Shown here one piece after another: positions 19,956 through 26,691 of a stretch of DNA of 64,000 nt. Source of the DNA: an uncultured Clostridia bacterium (lineage in GTDB: Bacteria > Bacillota > Clostridia > UBA1381); the NCBI GenBank assembly GCA_934444735.1, contig CAKSDE010000003.1:129752-193751 (forward strand), given 5' to 3'. The first letter of the stretch is position 1, and each line of letters opens with the position of its first letter. The notes under the pieces are model-generated. The model did not search any database. It saw only the letters and a list, made by a program, of their open reading frames with translations, and had not been told where the DNA came from. A program made the position numbers and the translations under genes.

Positions 19956-20845
19956 CACTTTTTGTGCAAAAATACCGCTCCGGCTTTTGATTCGGGCAAT
20001 GTAATGCTCTTACTGTCTGTTTTTTGCAAAACATTTTCTGTGCAGTCTGCCGTAATAACCAAATCAACGTCAAAATCAAAGTCCATAGATACCTTTTTTT
20101 CACGTTCATCTTCATATGCATATAAAATCACATATTTATCTTGGTTTTTATATACGCGTACCATCGCGCTGTCACACTCTGCCATCTCATCGGTATTTTG
20201 GAACGTATATTCTCCGAGCGCCGGATAAATCTTTTGCGAAAGCCGCACGATTTTTTCAAGATATTCCCACTGCTTCGGGTCATTTTTAAAGGTATTGTCT
20301 TCCTCTAAATCGTATATCCAGAAATAGCAGCCGTTTACAAAAGTCCTGTTTATGTACTCGGTCGAATATTTTCCGATATGAGTCGGGCGCATCACATTTT
20401 TTATCCTCGGATAAACCATATCCACCAGTATCTGATGCGGATACATATAGCGGTAAAGCTCGGGGAAAGAGGAATCATGATCATATAAAAATGACGATAT
20501 CAGCTGTCCGTCTACCATAGAGCCATATACATCAGAGCATCCCTCGGTCATAATATTTATCTTATTGCCCTGCTGAGTCACAATTTTTTCCACACGCTCC
20601 AAAAGCTTACAATATCCCTTTTCCCAATCATACAAGCCGTGATTATGCTCTTTTGCATGACACACAAACGGCGTTGAGAACGCAAGCTGATCAAGATATA
20701 CTCCGTCCGCTCCCAAATCCGCAAGATATTTTACCGAATTGTACAGATGATCCTGCCAAACTTCGCTTGCGGCACACATAGCGTTAAAGATAATGCTTGT
20801 ATCTCCGTATTGTTCTTCTTTCGGAGTGCCGTCGGCACGTATCAC
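19952..20845 (-). CDS. C-terminal part of a frameshifted DUF6259-like glycosidase
   Basis: This frame carries the second half of the enzyme: GADGVYLDQL (a TIM-barrel strand with a likely catalytic Asp), a MTEGCSDVYGS strand, and a beta-sandwich C-terminus. It joins in sense to the upstream fragment if one A is removed from the A7 tract at 20852-20858: the upstream frame reads to SELLKK and this frame continues GRVIRADG. On its own, the apparent GTG start at 20845 has no ribosome site and lies inside the barrel, so independent translation is unlikely. Confidence 0.7.
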   Translation of the reverse strand: MIRADGTPKEEQYGDTSIIFNAMCAASEVWQDHLYNSVKYLADLGADGVYLDQLAFSTPFVCHAKEHNHGLYDWEKGYCKLLERVEKIVTQQGNKINIMTEGCSDVYGSMVDGQLISSFLYDHDSSFPELYRYMYPHQILVDMVYPRIKNVMRPTHIGKYSTEYINRTFVNGCYFWIYDLEEDNTFKNDPKQWEYLEKIVRLSQKIYPALGEYTFQNTDEMAECDSAMVRVYKNQDKYVILYAYEDEREKKVSMDFDFDVDLVITADCTENVLQKTDSKSITLPESKAGAVFLHKKC

Positions 20846-22052
20846 CCGTCCTTTTTTTCAAAAGCTCCGAATCCTTCATAACTTCAATATTATAAAGGCG
20901 CGCATTTACGTAAAATGAAACGTATATTCCCATCTCATGCGCTTTTTTAATACTGCTGCGCAAACTTTCTTCGCCGCCCAATTCCTCATCTGCTATATAT
21001 TCGGGGAATCCGTTATCGAATCCGCCCCTGTGCCAGCCGGCAATAAGCAAATGATTTATGCTTTTCTCTTTCGCCTCGTCCAAAAGCTTTTCAAAATCTG
21101 AAAATTTATGGACAATACCTCTCGTCTGGTATTTAAAATCATAGTGTGCAAACATTGCCGCACTGTTTTGAAACCATTCGTTTGTTTTCTCTTTTTTCTC
21201 ATTCTTGCAATATATTTTCGCACCCTCGCGCCAGTCGCCCTCATGGAGTGCCAGAACAATTCCGTCCATAGAAAAATCATCTGACGTTTCAACCTTTTTC
21301 ATGAAATAGAAATTCATTCCGGGCAGTGTGTCGCCAAAGGTTGAAACCGAAAGCGGACATATTCCGTTGTCTTTTCTCATTCCGAAATACATTCCGCCGT
21401 TATCGGAATAATAATCTGTCCACTTCATCGAAAATTCGGGACAGCAATAGTTATAGAGCCTGTACTGTCCGTCCTCACCCTTATTATTGCCAAGTCCGTC
21501 CATTGAGTATGTAGATGAATATTTCTGCCATTGCCAGTGAATCTTTTTAGGCTCCTTTGAAACGTGCGATATTGGGTTTTTAATTTTAAGTCCCGCAACA
21601 TATGGATAAACAAGCACATCATTTTCGTAATTTTCACCATGGTATATCCCATTTATGCAAGGGTAGTGGCAATCATCTATCACAAGTCCGCTGTTATTTT
21701 TAACGTCTATTTTAAATTCGGCTGTTTGTTTTCCTTTAAAATCAATCTCAGCCGTAACCTCTATATCTAAAATCTCATCATTGCAGTAAACGCACGGATA
21801 ATGAATTATCAATGACGTATCCGTCTCGCCGATTTCCGGCTTAAGGCATGGATTTTTGTACATCTGCTCATTTGTCGGTGCCGTTATAATACCTTTTGAT
21901 GTCAACATCGTAAACGGATTCGGGATACGCAAAAGACTTTTCATCAAATCGTCTCCCGTTTTTTCATTAAATACAGATAATATCCGACCGTTAGCAGCAT
22001 TTACTGCAATCGTCAGATCCCCGACAGTCTTAGAAATTCTGCTCTTATACAT
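20784..22052 (-). CDS. N-terminal part of a frameshifted DUF6259-like glycosidase
   Basis: The start is the ATG at 22052 (GGAGG 5 nt upstream), overlapping the stop of the kinase gene by 8 nt. The opening beta-sandwich (VNAANGRILSVFNEKTGDD) and the following barrel strands (HLLIAGWHRGGFDNGFPEY) look like DUF6259 proteins, which resemble alpha-galactosidase-type (clan GH-D) hydrolases. The frame leaves the homologous sequence after SELLKK at an A7 tract and ends in about 20 unrelated residues. Together with the downstream fragment it would make a protein of about 700 residues. It is either a recent pseudogene, a sequencing error in a homopolymer, or a gene rescued by slippage. No signal peptide is present. 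Confidence 0.7.
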   Translation of the reverse strand: MYKSRISKTVGDLTIAVNAANGRILSVFNEKTGDDLMKSLLRIPNPFTMLTSKGIITAPTNEQMYKNPCLKPEIGETDTSLIIHYPCVYCNDEILDIEVTAEIDFKGKQTAEFKIDVKNNSGLVIDDCHYPCINGIYHGENYENDVLVYPYVAGLKIKNPISHVSKEPKKIHWQWQKYSSTYSMDGLGNNKGEDGQYRLYNYCCPEFSMKWTDYYSDNGGMYFGMRKDNGICPLSVSTFGDTLPGMNFYFMKKVETSDDFSMDGIVLALHEGDWREGAKIYCKNEKKEKTNEWFQNSAAMFAHYDFKYQTRGIVHKFSDFEKLLDEAKEKSINHLLIAGWHRGGFDNGFPEYIADEELGGEESLRSSIKKAHEMGIYVSFYVNARLYNIEVMKDSELLKKRTGDTCRRHSERRTIRRYKHYL

Positions 22053-23166
22053 TTTCTCCTCCCGATATTTCACTCCATTTTTCTCTTGCCAATCTTATTG
22101 CTCCACTCACAGGCGGAGCACTCAAAATCTCTATATCATATTTCCTCGGATTTTTAAGCTTATTTTTTATCAAATCCGGCAAATCATCTCTTGAAGAAAG
22201 TCTGCCTGCAATCACAACTTTCACCCTATCACCCGAAAATCCGTTTGATGCGGTTTCCAGTATATGTGCCGCAACGGCAATATTTCTGTCGATAATTCTT
22301 TTTGACACCTCATCTCCCCTTCGAGCCGCATCAAAAACCATAGTCGAAAATGATGCTATATATTTCTTCCTTTTTTTGTAGATTTCCTCTAAAAGCAAAT
22401 TCAGATCCATACCCGATTTTTCTGTAATCATTTCGGACAAAAGCGTCTTTTCGCCCGTGCCGTCATATGCCGAATATACCGCCGAGAGCGCATCTCTGCC
22501 GATATTGTATGCACTTGCTCCCTCGTCTATCAGATACCCCCAGCCCGAAATTCTCGTAAGTTTACCGTCCAAAACCTTGTACGCACATACACCGGTTCCC
22601 AAAATCAGTGTCACTCCGTCTTTTTCGCCCAGGCCCGCCGATACTATATTTTCATTATCACTTCCGTTAAATGCCGCTTTAAAGTGAAATTCATCAAAGA
22701 ACTGTTTGAATATCTGTCTTGAACTTCCCGAGCTGCCTCCTGCGATTCCTGCAAACATTACAACATTTGATAGTGAAATTCCGCGGCATACTTTGTAAAT
22801 TGCTTCCTTTAAAACAGACTTCGACGCTTCTATACCAATATCAAACGGATTACACGGTCCGGTATGTACAAAGTTGATTCGTTCTCCATCGCTGTTTTCC
22901 AAAACCAAATCCGTCTTTGTTCCTCCGCCGTCAATTCCGAGATAATATATGCGGTTATGCTCCGAAAAGAGCTGCTCAACGCTTGTATTAAATATTTCCG
23001 ATAATTTAAACAATACATCAATCGCCGGAATACACGCTCCGACCTCCCATTTTGAAACCGTTTTTTCCGAATATCCTATAAGCTCACCCAGATCATGCTG
23101 CGTCATACCCATAGAGTTTCTGAAGTTTTTTAGATTCCGTGAAAAATTTTCTCCGTATCTGTCCAT
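22045..23166 (-). CDS. Fusion of HTH (Cro/CI) domain with BadF-type N-acetylhexosamine kinase
   Basis: A 373-residue protein. Residues about 8-66 are a Cro/CI helix-turn-helix (MTQHDLGELIGYSEKTVSKWE). Residues 74 on are a BadF/BadG/BcrA/BcrD-type ATPase starting YYLGIDGGGTKTDL, with the phosphate motif at 79-85, a second TLILGTGVCAY block and WGYLIDEGASAYNIG. This class includes eukaryotic-like N-acetylglucosamine kinases and Clostridium MurK, which phosphorylates MurNAc and GlcNAc. Position 2 nt after murQ supports an amino-sugar or muropeptide substrate. The DNA-binding domain suggests a self-regulating kinase like ROK-family fusions, but built on another fold. RBS GAGGAGGT precedes the ATG. 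Confidence 0.85.
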   Translation of the reverse strand: MDRYGENFSRNLKNFRNSMGMTQHDLGELIGYSEKTVSKWEVGACIPAIDVLFKLSEIFNTSVEQLFSEHNRIYYLGIDGGGTKTDLVLENSDGERINFVHTGPCNPFDIGIEASKSVLKEAIYKVCRGISLSNVVMFAGIAGGSSGSSRQIFKQFFDEFHFKAAFNGSDNENIVSAGLGEKDGVTLILGTGVCAYKVLDGKLTRISGWGYLIDEGASAYNIGRDALSAVYSAYDGTGEKTLLSEMITEKSGMDLNLLLEEIYKKRKKYIASFSTMVFDAARRGDEVSKRIIDRNIAVAAHILETASNGFSGDRVKVVIAGRLSSRDDLPDLIKNKLKNPRKYDIEILSAPPVSGAIRLAREKWSEISGGENV

Positions 23167-23168
23167 AG

Positions 23169-23987
23169 TTACCTCCTCACCGTATGATATTTTTCCAATA
23201 TACTTCTTAAATTCCAGTCATTTTCATCTAAAAGCGTCTTTGCTTTGTCATCATCACAACCGAGCACTTCTTTTACAATCCCAATCATTCGCTTTGTCAG
23301 CTTTTTATTGGCAGGTTTTAAGTTAATCATAAGATTTTCATAAACCTTCCCGGTTTTTATCATAGCCGTCGTGGAAAGCATATTCAATACAAGCTTTTGC
23401 GCCGTACCTGCCTTCATTCGCGTCGACCCTGTTACCACCTCGGCGCCCGTATCGGTCACAATCGATATGTCCGCCGTTTTATCAAGCTTACTTCCCTCAT
23501 TGCAGGTTATTCCGATTGTTTTGGCGCCTTTTTCTTTTGCCATATCAAGCGCTCCCAAGATATATGCGGCATTTCCGGCAGCAGATATTCCGACAACGGT
23601 GTCGTTATCTTTAATATCATACTTGCCCAAATCCTCCGCGCCTGCCTCATAGTTATCTTCCGCTCCCTCCGATGCCGTAAACATCGACTCATGTCCGCCC
23701 GCAATAATACCGACAACCAAATCCTTAGATACGCCGAATGTCGGCGGGCACTCTGCTGCATCGACAATCCCGAGCCGTCCCGAAGTTCCGGCGCCTATGT
23801 AAAAAAGCCGTCCTCCTTTTTCCATGCCCGAAATTATTGCATCGCACGCTTTTTCAATTCTGTCAAGCGCCTTTTCTACTGCCATAACCGAGTTCATATT
23901 TTCACGGTTTATTATGCGTAATATTTCCCCCGTACTCATTCTGTCAATATTCATTGTATCAGGGTTTCTCATCTCTGTTTTCTGCAT
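23169..23987 (-). CDS. murQ: N-acetylmuramic acid 6-phosphate etherase
   Basis: A 272-residue protein of the SIS fold. It splits the lactyl ether of MurNAc-6-phosphate, giving GlcNAc-6-phosphate and D-lactate, in cell-wall recycling. The family signature GAGTSGRLG (65-73) followed by DAAECPPTFG is intact, as are AGGxESM and STRMKAGTAQK. It is a little shorter than the E. coli enzyme (298) but complete. RBS AAAAGGAG lies before the ATG. It begins an operon with the HTH-kinase and the DUF6259-like gene. A candidate promoter about 270 nt upstream gives an unusually long leader that contains a MITE-like element. Confidence 0.93.
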   Translation of the reverse strand: MQKTEMRNPDTMNIDRMSTGEILRIINRENMNSVMAVEKALDRIEKACDAIISGMEKGGRLFYIGAGTSGRLGIVDAAECPPTFGVSKDLVVGIIAGGHESMFTASEGAEDNYEAGAEDLGKYDIKDNDTVVGISAAGNAAYILGALDMAKEKGAKTIGITCNEGSKLDKTADISIVTDTGAEVVTGSTRMKAGTAQKLVLNMLSTTAMIKTGKVYENLMINLKPANKKLTKRMIGIVKEVLGCDDDKAKTLLDENDWNLRSILEKYHTVRR

Positions 23988-24004
23988 TTTCTTTTCTCCT
24001 TTTT

Positions 24005-24248
24005 ATGGGTAAATTTTTAGGTAATTGTAAAACTAACGTTTTCCAATTAAAATTCTTAGGTAGAAATAAAAAGTTCCGGCTGATTTTAATTTTACGGCAG
24101 GTTGAAACTTTTTATTTCAGCCAAAAATGACGCACATGTCGTCATTTTTGATTATAAATCAGGGGTTGACACCCCCGATACCCCCATAAGAATGATGGCT
24201 AAAAAGTAAAAATTACATTTTACTTTTTACCTAATGGGTAAATTTTTA
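24005..24248. mobile_element. Candidate MITE-like palindromic element in the murQ leader
   Basis: The 15-nt sequence ATGGGTAAATTTTTA occurs twice in direct orientation, at 24005-24019 and 24234-24248, bordering about 214 nt without coding capacity. Just inside are imperfect inverted ends, AGGTAAttGTAAAA on the left and AGGTAAaaaGTAAAA on the right strand complement. Three hairpins lie inside: GAAATAAAAAGTT with its complement (about 24064-24118), AAAAATGACG with its complement (about 24123-24150), and AAAAAGTAAAA with its complement (about 24200-24230). The left-end sequence recurs at 55391-55428. The 15-nt repeats may be target duplications or part of the element ends. Confidence 0.5.
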
Positions 24249-24262
24249 CTCTATCTAATACA

Positions 24263-24291
24263 ATTTTACACCGACGTTTTTCTATTGTCAA
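24263..24291 (-). promoter_or_regulatory. Putative promoter of the murQ operon
   Basis: On the minus strand TTGACA, a 17-nt spacer and TAAAAT. Its start point would be about 270 nt upstream of the murQ ATG, so the repeat element is transcribed as leader RNA. Confidence 0.6.
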
Positions 24292-24324
24292 CCGAATATA
24301 CAGAGTGAGGTTTGCTGCAATTCT

Positions 24325-26466
24325 CTAAATAAGAGAATTGTCTTTATCGGTGTTTTCTTTTAAAAATACTGCATAATTACTGTTTATATTAATTGAATCC
24401 GTATCCTTATAATGCACATTATTTACCACATCAAAAAAGTCCGCTTTTTTCTTTAATTGTACTATTTTGCCGTCAGCCGAGAAAACCCCCATAACCGTAT
24501 CGTTTGCATAGACTGTGCTGTTTAGCGGTGCATACATATGACAGCCCGCATTTTCGCAGATTTTTCTTATCATTTTGCGTCCAACCGGCGGAACGCACGA
24601 TAAAATACTCACACCGCCGTCCTTTCGTATTCTGCTTACCACCGCGATTGCACTGTCAGACGGCATATCGGAAAGCTCCGGAATATGTTCATATTCCGCC
24701 ATAGCTTTTCTTTCTTCGTACGTCATCTCACATCTGATGCCGTCTTTTGCCATGACTTCAATATAGGGAAATTCACCCATCTTATGTTCCTTTACCTCAA
24801 ACCCTGTGATTTTCTCCACATTCTTAATATCAAACTTATCCCCTATAATTCCTGCGGCATAGTTCCATATAACAGTTGCTTTAGGGTTTATCCTGCTCTT
24901 AATTTTCTGCCATTTTGACTCTTGCAATTTAAATGTATTCATGAAGATAATTACTTTGTATCGCCTGAGATCTATTTCATCCATGTCATTTAATCTGTAC
25001 ATATCATGCGGTGCGCCGACTAATGCCGCCTCACACTGCATATCCTGCATACTTCTTAAATGAAACGCATAATTTTGAGTAGTGTATATCAGATTTTCCT
25101 CGTCTGCCACAAGCAATATTTCGGCAATGCTTTTACCCTTTTTCAATCTCTTTTTGAGAGAATACATATCACTAATTGCACCCAAAACTTTTTTATCGCT
25201 GTACCAGCCGCTGCCGAGATCCATCCACCAAAGTATTGAATTGCTCTGAGCATTTCTCAAAAATTCGCGCCACAAAATTGCAATAAAGTCATCGACACTT
25301 TTCTGCACCTTCGGATTGTTTCTTATATCTATTTCGTCTATCCAGATTTTTTTGCGGTTTACCGACATAGGAACACAGTATGATCCTCCCGGCTCGCCAA
25401 GTTCATTTCTGTAATAAGACTTCGGTGCGCAGATATAATCAATATAAGGCGAATGAAGAATCTCTTCCAAATCCGTATGTCCGTGATAATCCGCACCGCT
25501 GTGCATGATATATCCGTGAAAGCATACCACAAGCTTGCCTGTTTTCTCCTTGATAATCTTCCCGAAGTATTCCGCCGTATTTAGCGCCAAATCTTTTCTG
25601 TACAGATTATAATCGATATAATTTTTACTTTTTTCCTCCATATGGAAAAACTCTTCAAGAGTTCCGGTGTTTTCATATCTCTGTTTGTTTGTCGGCAAAG
25701 GAACATTTTCCCATGTAAGCTTATCCACACCCCAGCGTTTCTTTAAACTATCGCAGCTGCCGTATTTATCCAGTGCCCAATCAAAAAATGCTTTTCTGTT
25801 ATCAATTCCGAAATCGGCACTGTCGCCCCACATATGCGTTTCTCCGCACTTTCCCGTGCCGAAATGATAACCTATGATTCTATCGGCATATTTGCTGTTT
25901 TCCAAAGCTTCAATCAACTTTTCGGTATACTCCTTTGCAGCTTTTAACCACTTTTTTGAAGAAAAGCTCACCTGGGCAATCTTATATTCACGGTTTCGTA
26001 CCTGCTCTTCCGTTTCGGTTATTCTCCTAAGCTCATCCGGAGTCCACGGCATATATTCCTGCCATTCACTCCCTACCAGATCTTGTATTTCATCTCTTGT
26101 CCTCGGTCCGTTTTCATATACATATACCGCTTCGGGGTTCTTTTTAAGCCACTCTACAGGCGGATTCAAGCGAAATCGCGGTATGTAATATATCTCTGGA
26201 TTTGCCGACATAACCGCCTCCAATACCGCAAGCGGCGTCTTAAAATCATATACTCCGTCCCCTACCCAGCCATTGCTGATTGTGCAGGAATGAATCTTCA
26301 CGCCCACCTCCGCCATTTCTTTATGATGCTGTTTATTTTTATCTATAGATTCATACAATATATGGTTTCCCTCTTTATCAAAGACAGGCGGATCGGTTCC
26401 GAATCCCAGCTTTGACCAGAATATAAATTCATCTTCCATGAGTTTTAAACTTGCAGTAATATCCAT
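24325..26466 (-). CDS. GH42-like beta-galactosidase (clan GH-A), cytosolic
   Basis: A 713-residue protein without signal peptide. The N-terminal TIM barrel has YYIPRFRLNPPVEWL, a probable acid/base Glu in GKCGETHMWG and a probable nucleophile Glu in KIWIDEIDIR, the order expected in clan GH-A. The middle third (from about KSIAEILLVADEENL) resembles the GH42 trimerisation domain, and a small beta domain ends the protein. GH42 enzymes remove beta-galactose or alpha-arabinose from plant oligosaccharides such as pectic galactan. It has its own promoter and faces tandem terminators of the upstream operon. The family assignment is by motif only; another GH-A family is possible. Confidence 0.65.
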   Translation of the reverse strand: MDITASLKLMEDEFIFWSKLGFGTDPPVFDKEGNHILYESIDKNKQHHKEMAEVGVKIHSCTISNGWVGDGVYDFKTPLAVLEAVMSANPEIYYIPRFRLNPPVEWLKKNPEAVYVYENGPRTRDEIQDLVGSEWQEYMPWTPDELRRITETEEQVRNREYKIAQVSFSSKKWLKAAKEYTEKLIEALENSKYADRIIGYHFGTGKCGETHMWGDSADFGIDNRKAFFDWALDKYGSCDSLKKRWGVDKLTWENVPLPTNKQRYENTGTLEEFFHMEEKSKNYIDYNLYRKDLALNTAEYFGKIIKEKTGKLVVCFHGYIMHSGADYHGHTDLEEILHSPYIDYICAPKSYYRNELGEPGGSYCVPMSVNRKKIWIDEIDIRNNPKVQKSVDDFIAILWREFLRNAQSNSILWWMDLGSGWYSDKKVLGAISDMYSLKKRLKKGKSIAEILLVADEENLIYTTQNYAFHLRSMQDMQCEAALVGAPHDMYRLNDMDEIDLRRYKVIIFMNTFKLQESKWQKIKSRINPKATVIWNYAAGIIGDKFDIKNVEKITGFEVKEHKMGEFPYIEVMAKDGIRCEMTYEERKAMAEYEHIPELSDMPSDSAIAVVSRIRKDGGVSILSCVPPVGRKMIRKICENAGCHMYAPLNSTVYANDTVMGVFSADGKIVQLKKKADFFDVVNNVHYKDTDSININSNYAVFLKENTDKDNSLI

Positions 26467-26517
26467 CTTAAATCCCTATCCTTTTCGTTATAATCAGCCA
26501 GATTATCTGCTAATTCT

Positions 26518-26546
26518 ATATTATATTTCCCGTCATTTTTTGTCAA
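26518..26546 (-). promoter_or_regulatory. Putative promoter of the GH42-like gene
   Basis: Minus-strand TTGACA with TAATAT after 17 nt (or TATAAT after 15 nt), about 50 nt upstream of the start codon and just behind the terminators of the preceding operon. Confidence 0.6.
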
Positions 26547-26570
26547 CCCCCAAATAATGGCAAAAAAATT

Positions 26571-26601
26571 GCCATTTCTCTCAAAGCAAGAGAAGAATGG
26601 C
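26571..26601 (-). terminator. Second terminator of the six-gene operon
   Basis: On the minus strand GCCATT and TTCTCT arms pair with GAGAGAA and ATGGC around a short loop, followed by a T-rich run. It stands directly behind the 26628-26661 hairpin, forming a tandem pair. Confidence 0.6.
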
Positions 26602-26627
26602 ACGAATACTTTTTCTGTAAGCTAAAA

Positions 26628-26661
26628 GGACCGAATCCCTCTTAATTATGGGATTCAGTCC
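26628..26661 (-). terminator. First terminator of the six-gene operon
   Basis: A 12-bp stem with one mismatch (GGACTGAATCCC pairing with GGGATTCGGTCC, 10-nt loop) followed by TTTT on the minus strand, 31 nt after the last stop codon. Confidence 0.75.
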
Positions 26662-26691
26662 TCGCCATCTGATTATTTTTTTGTTGATCTA

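Noticed and set aside
24180..24320. Riboswitch in the murQ leader
   Set aside because: The hairpins are better explained by the bordered, partly repeated element, and no known aptamer core is visible.
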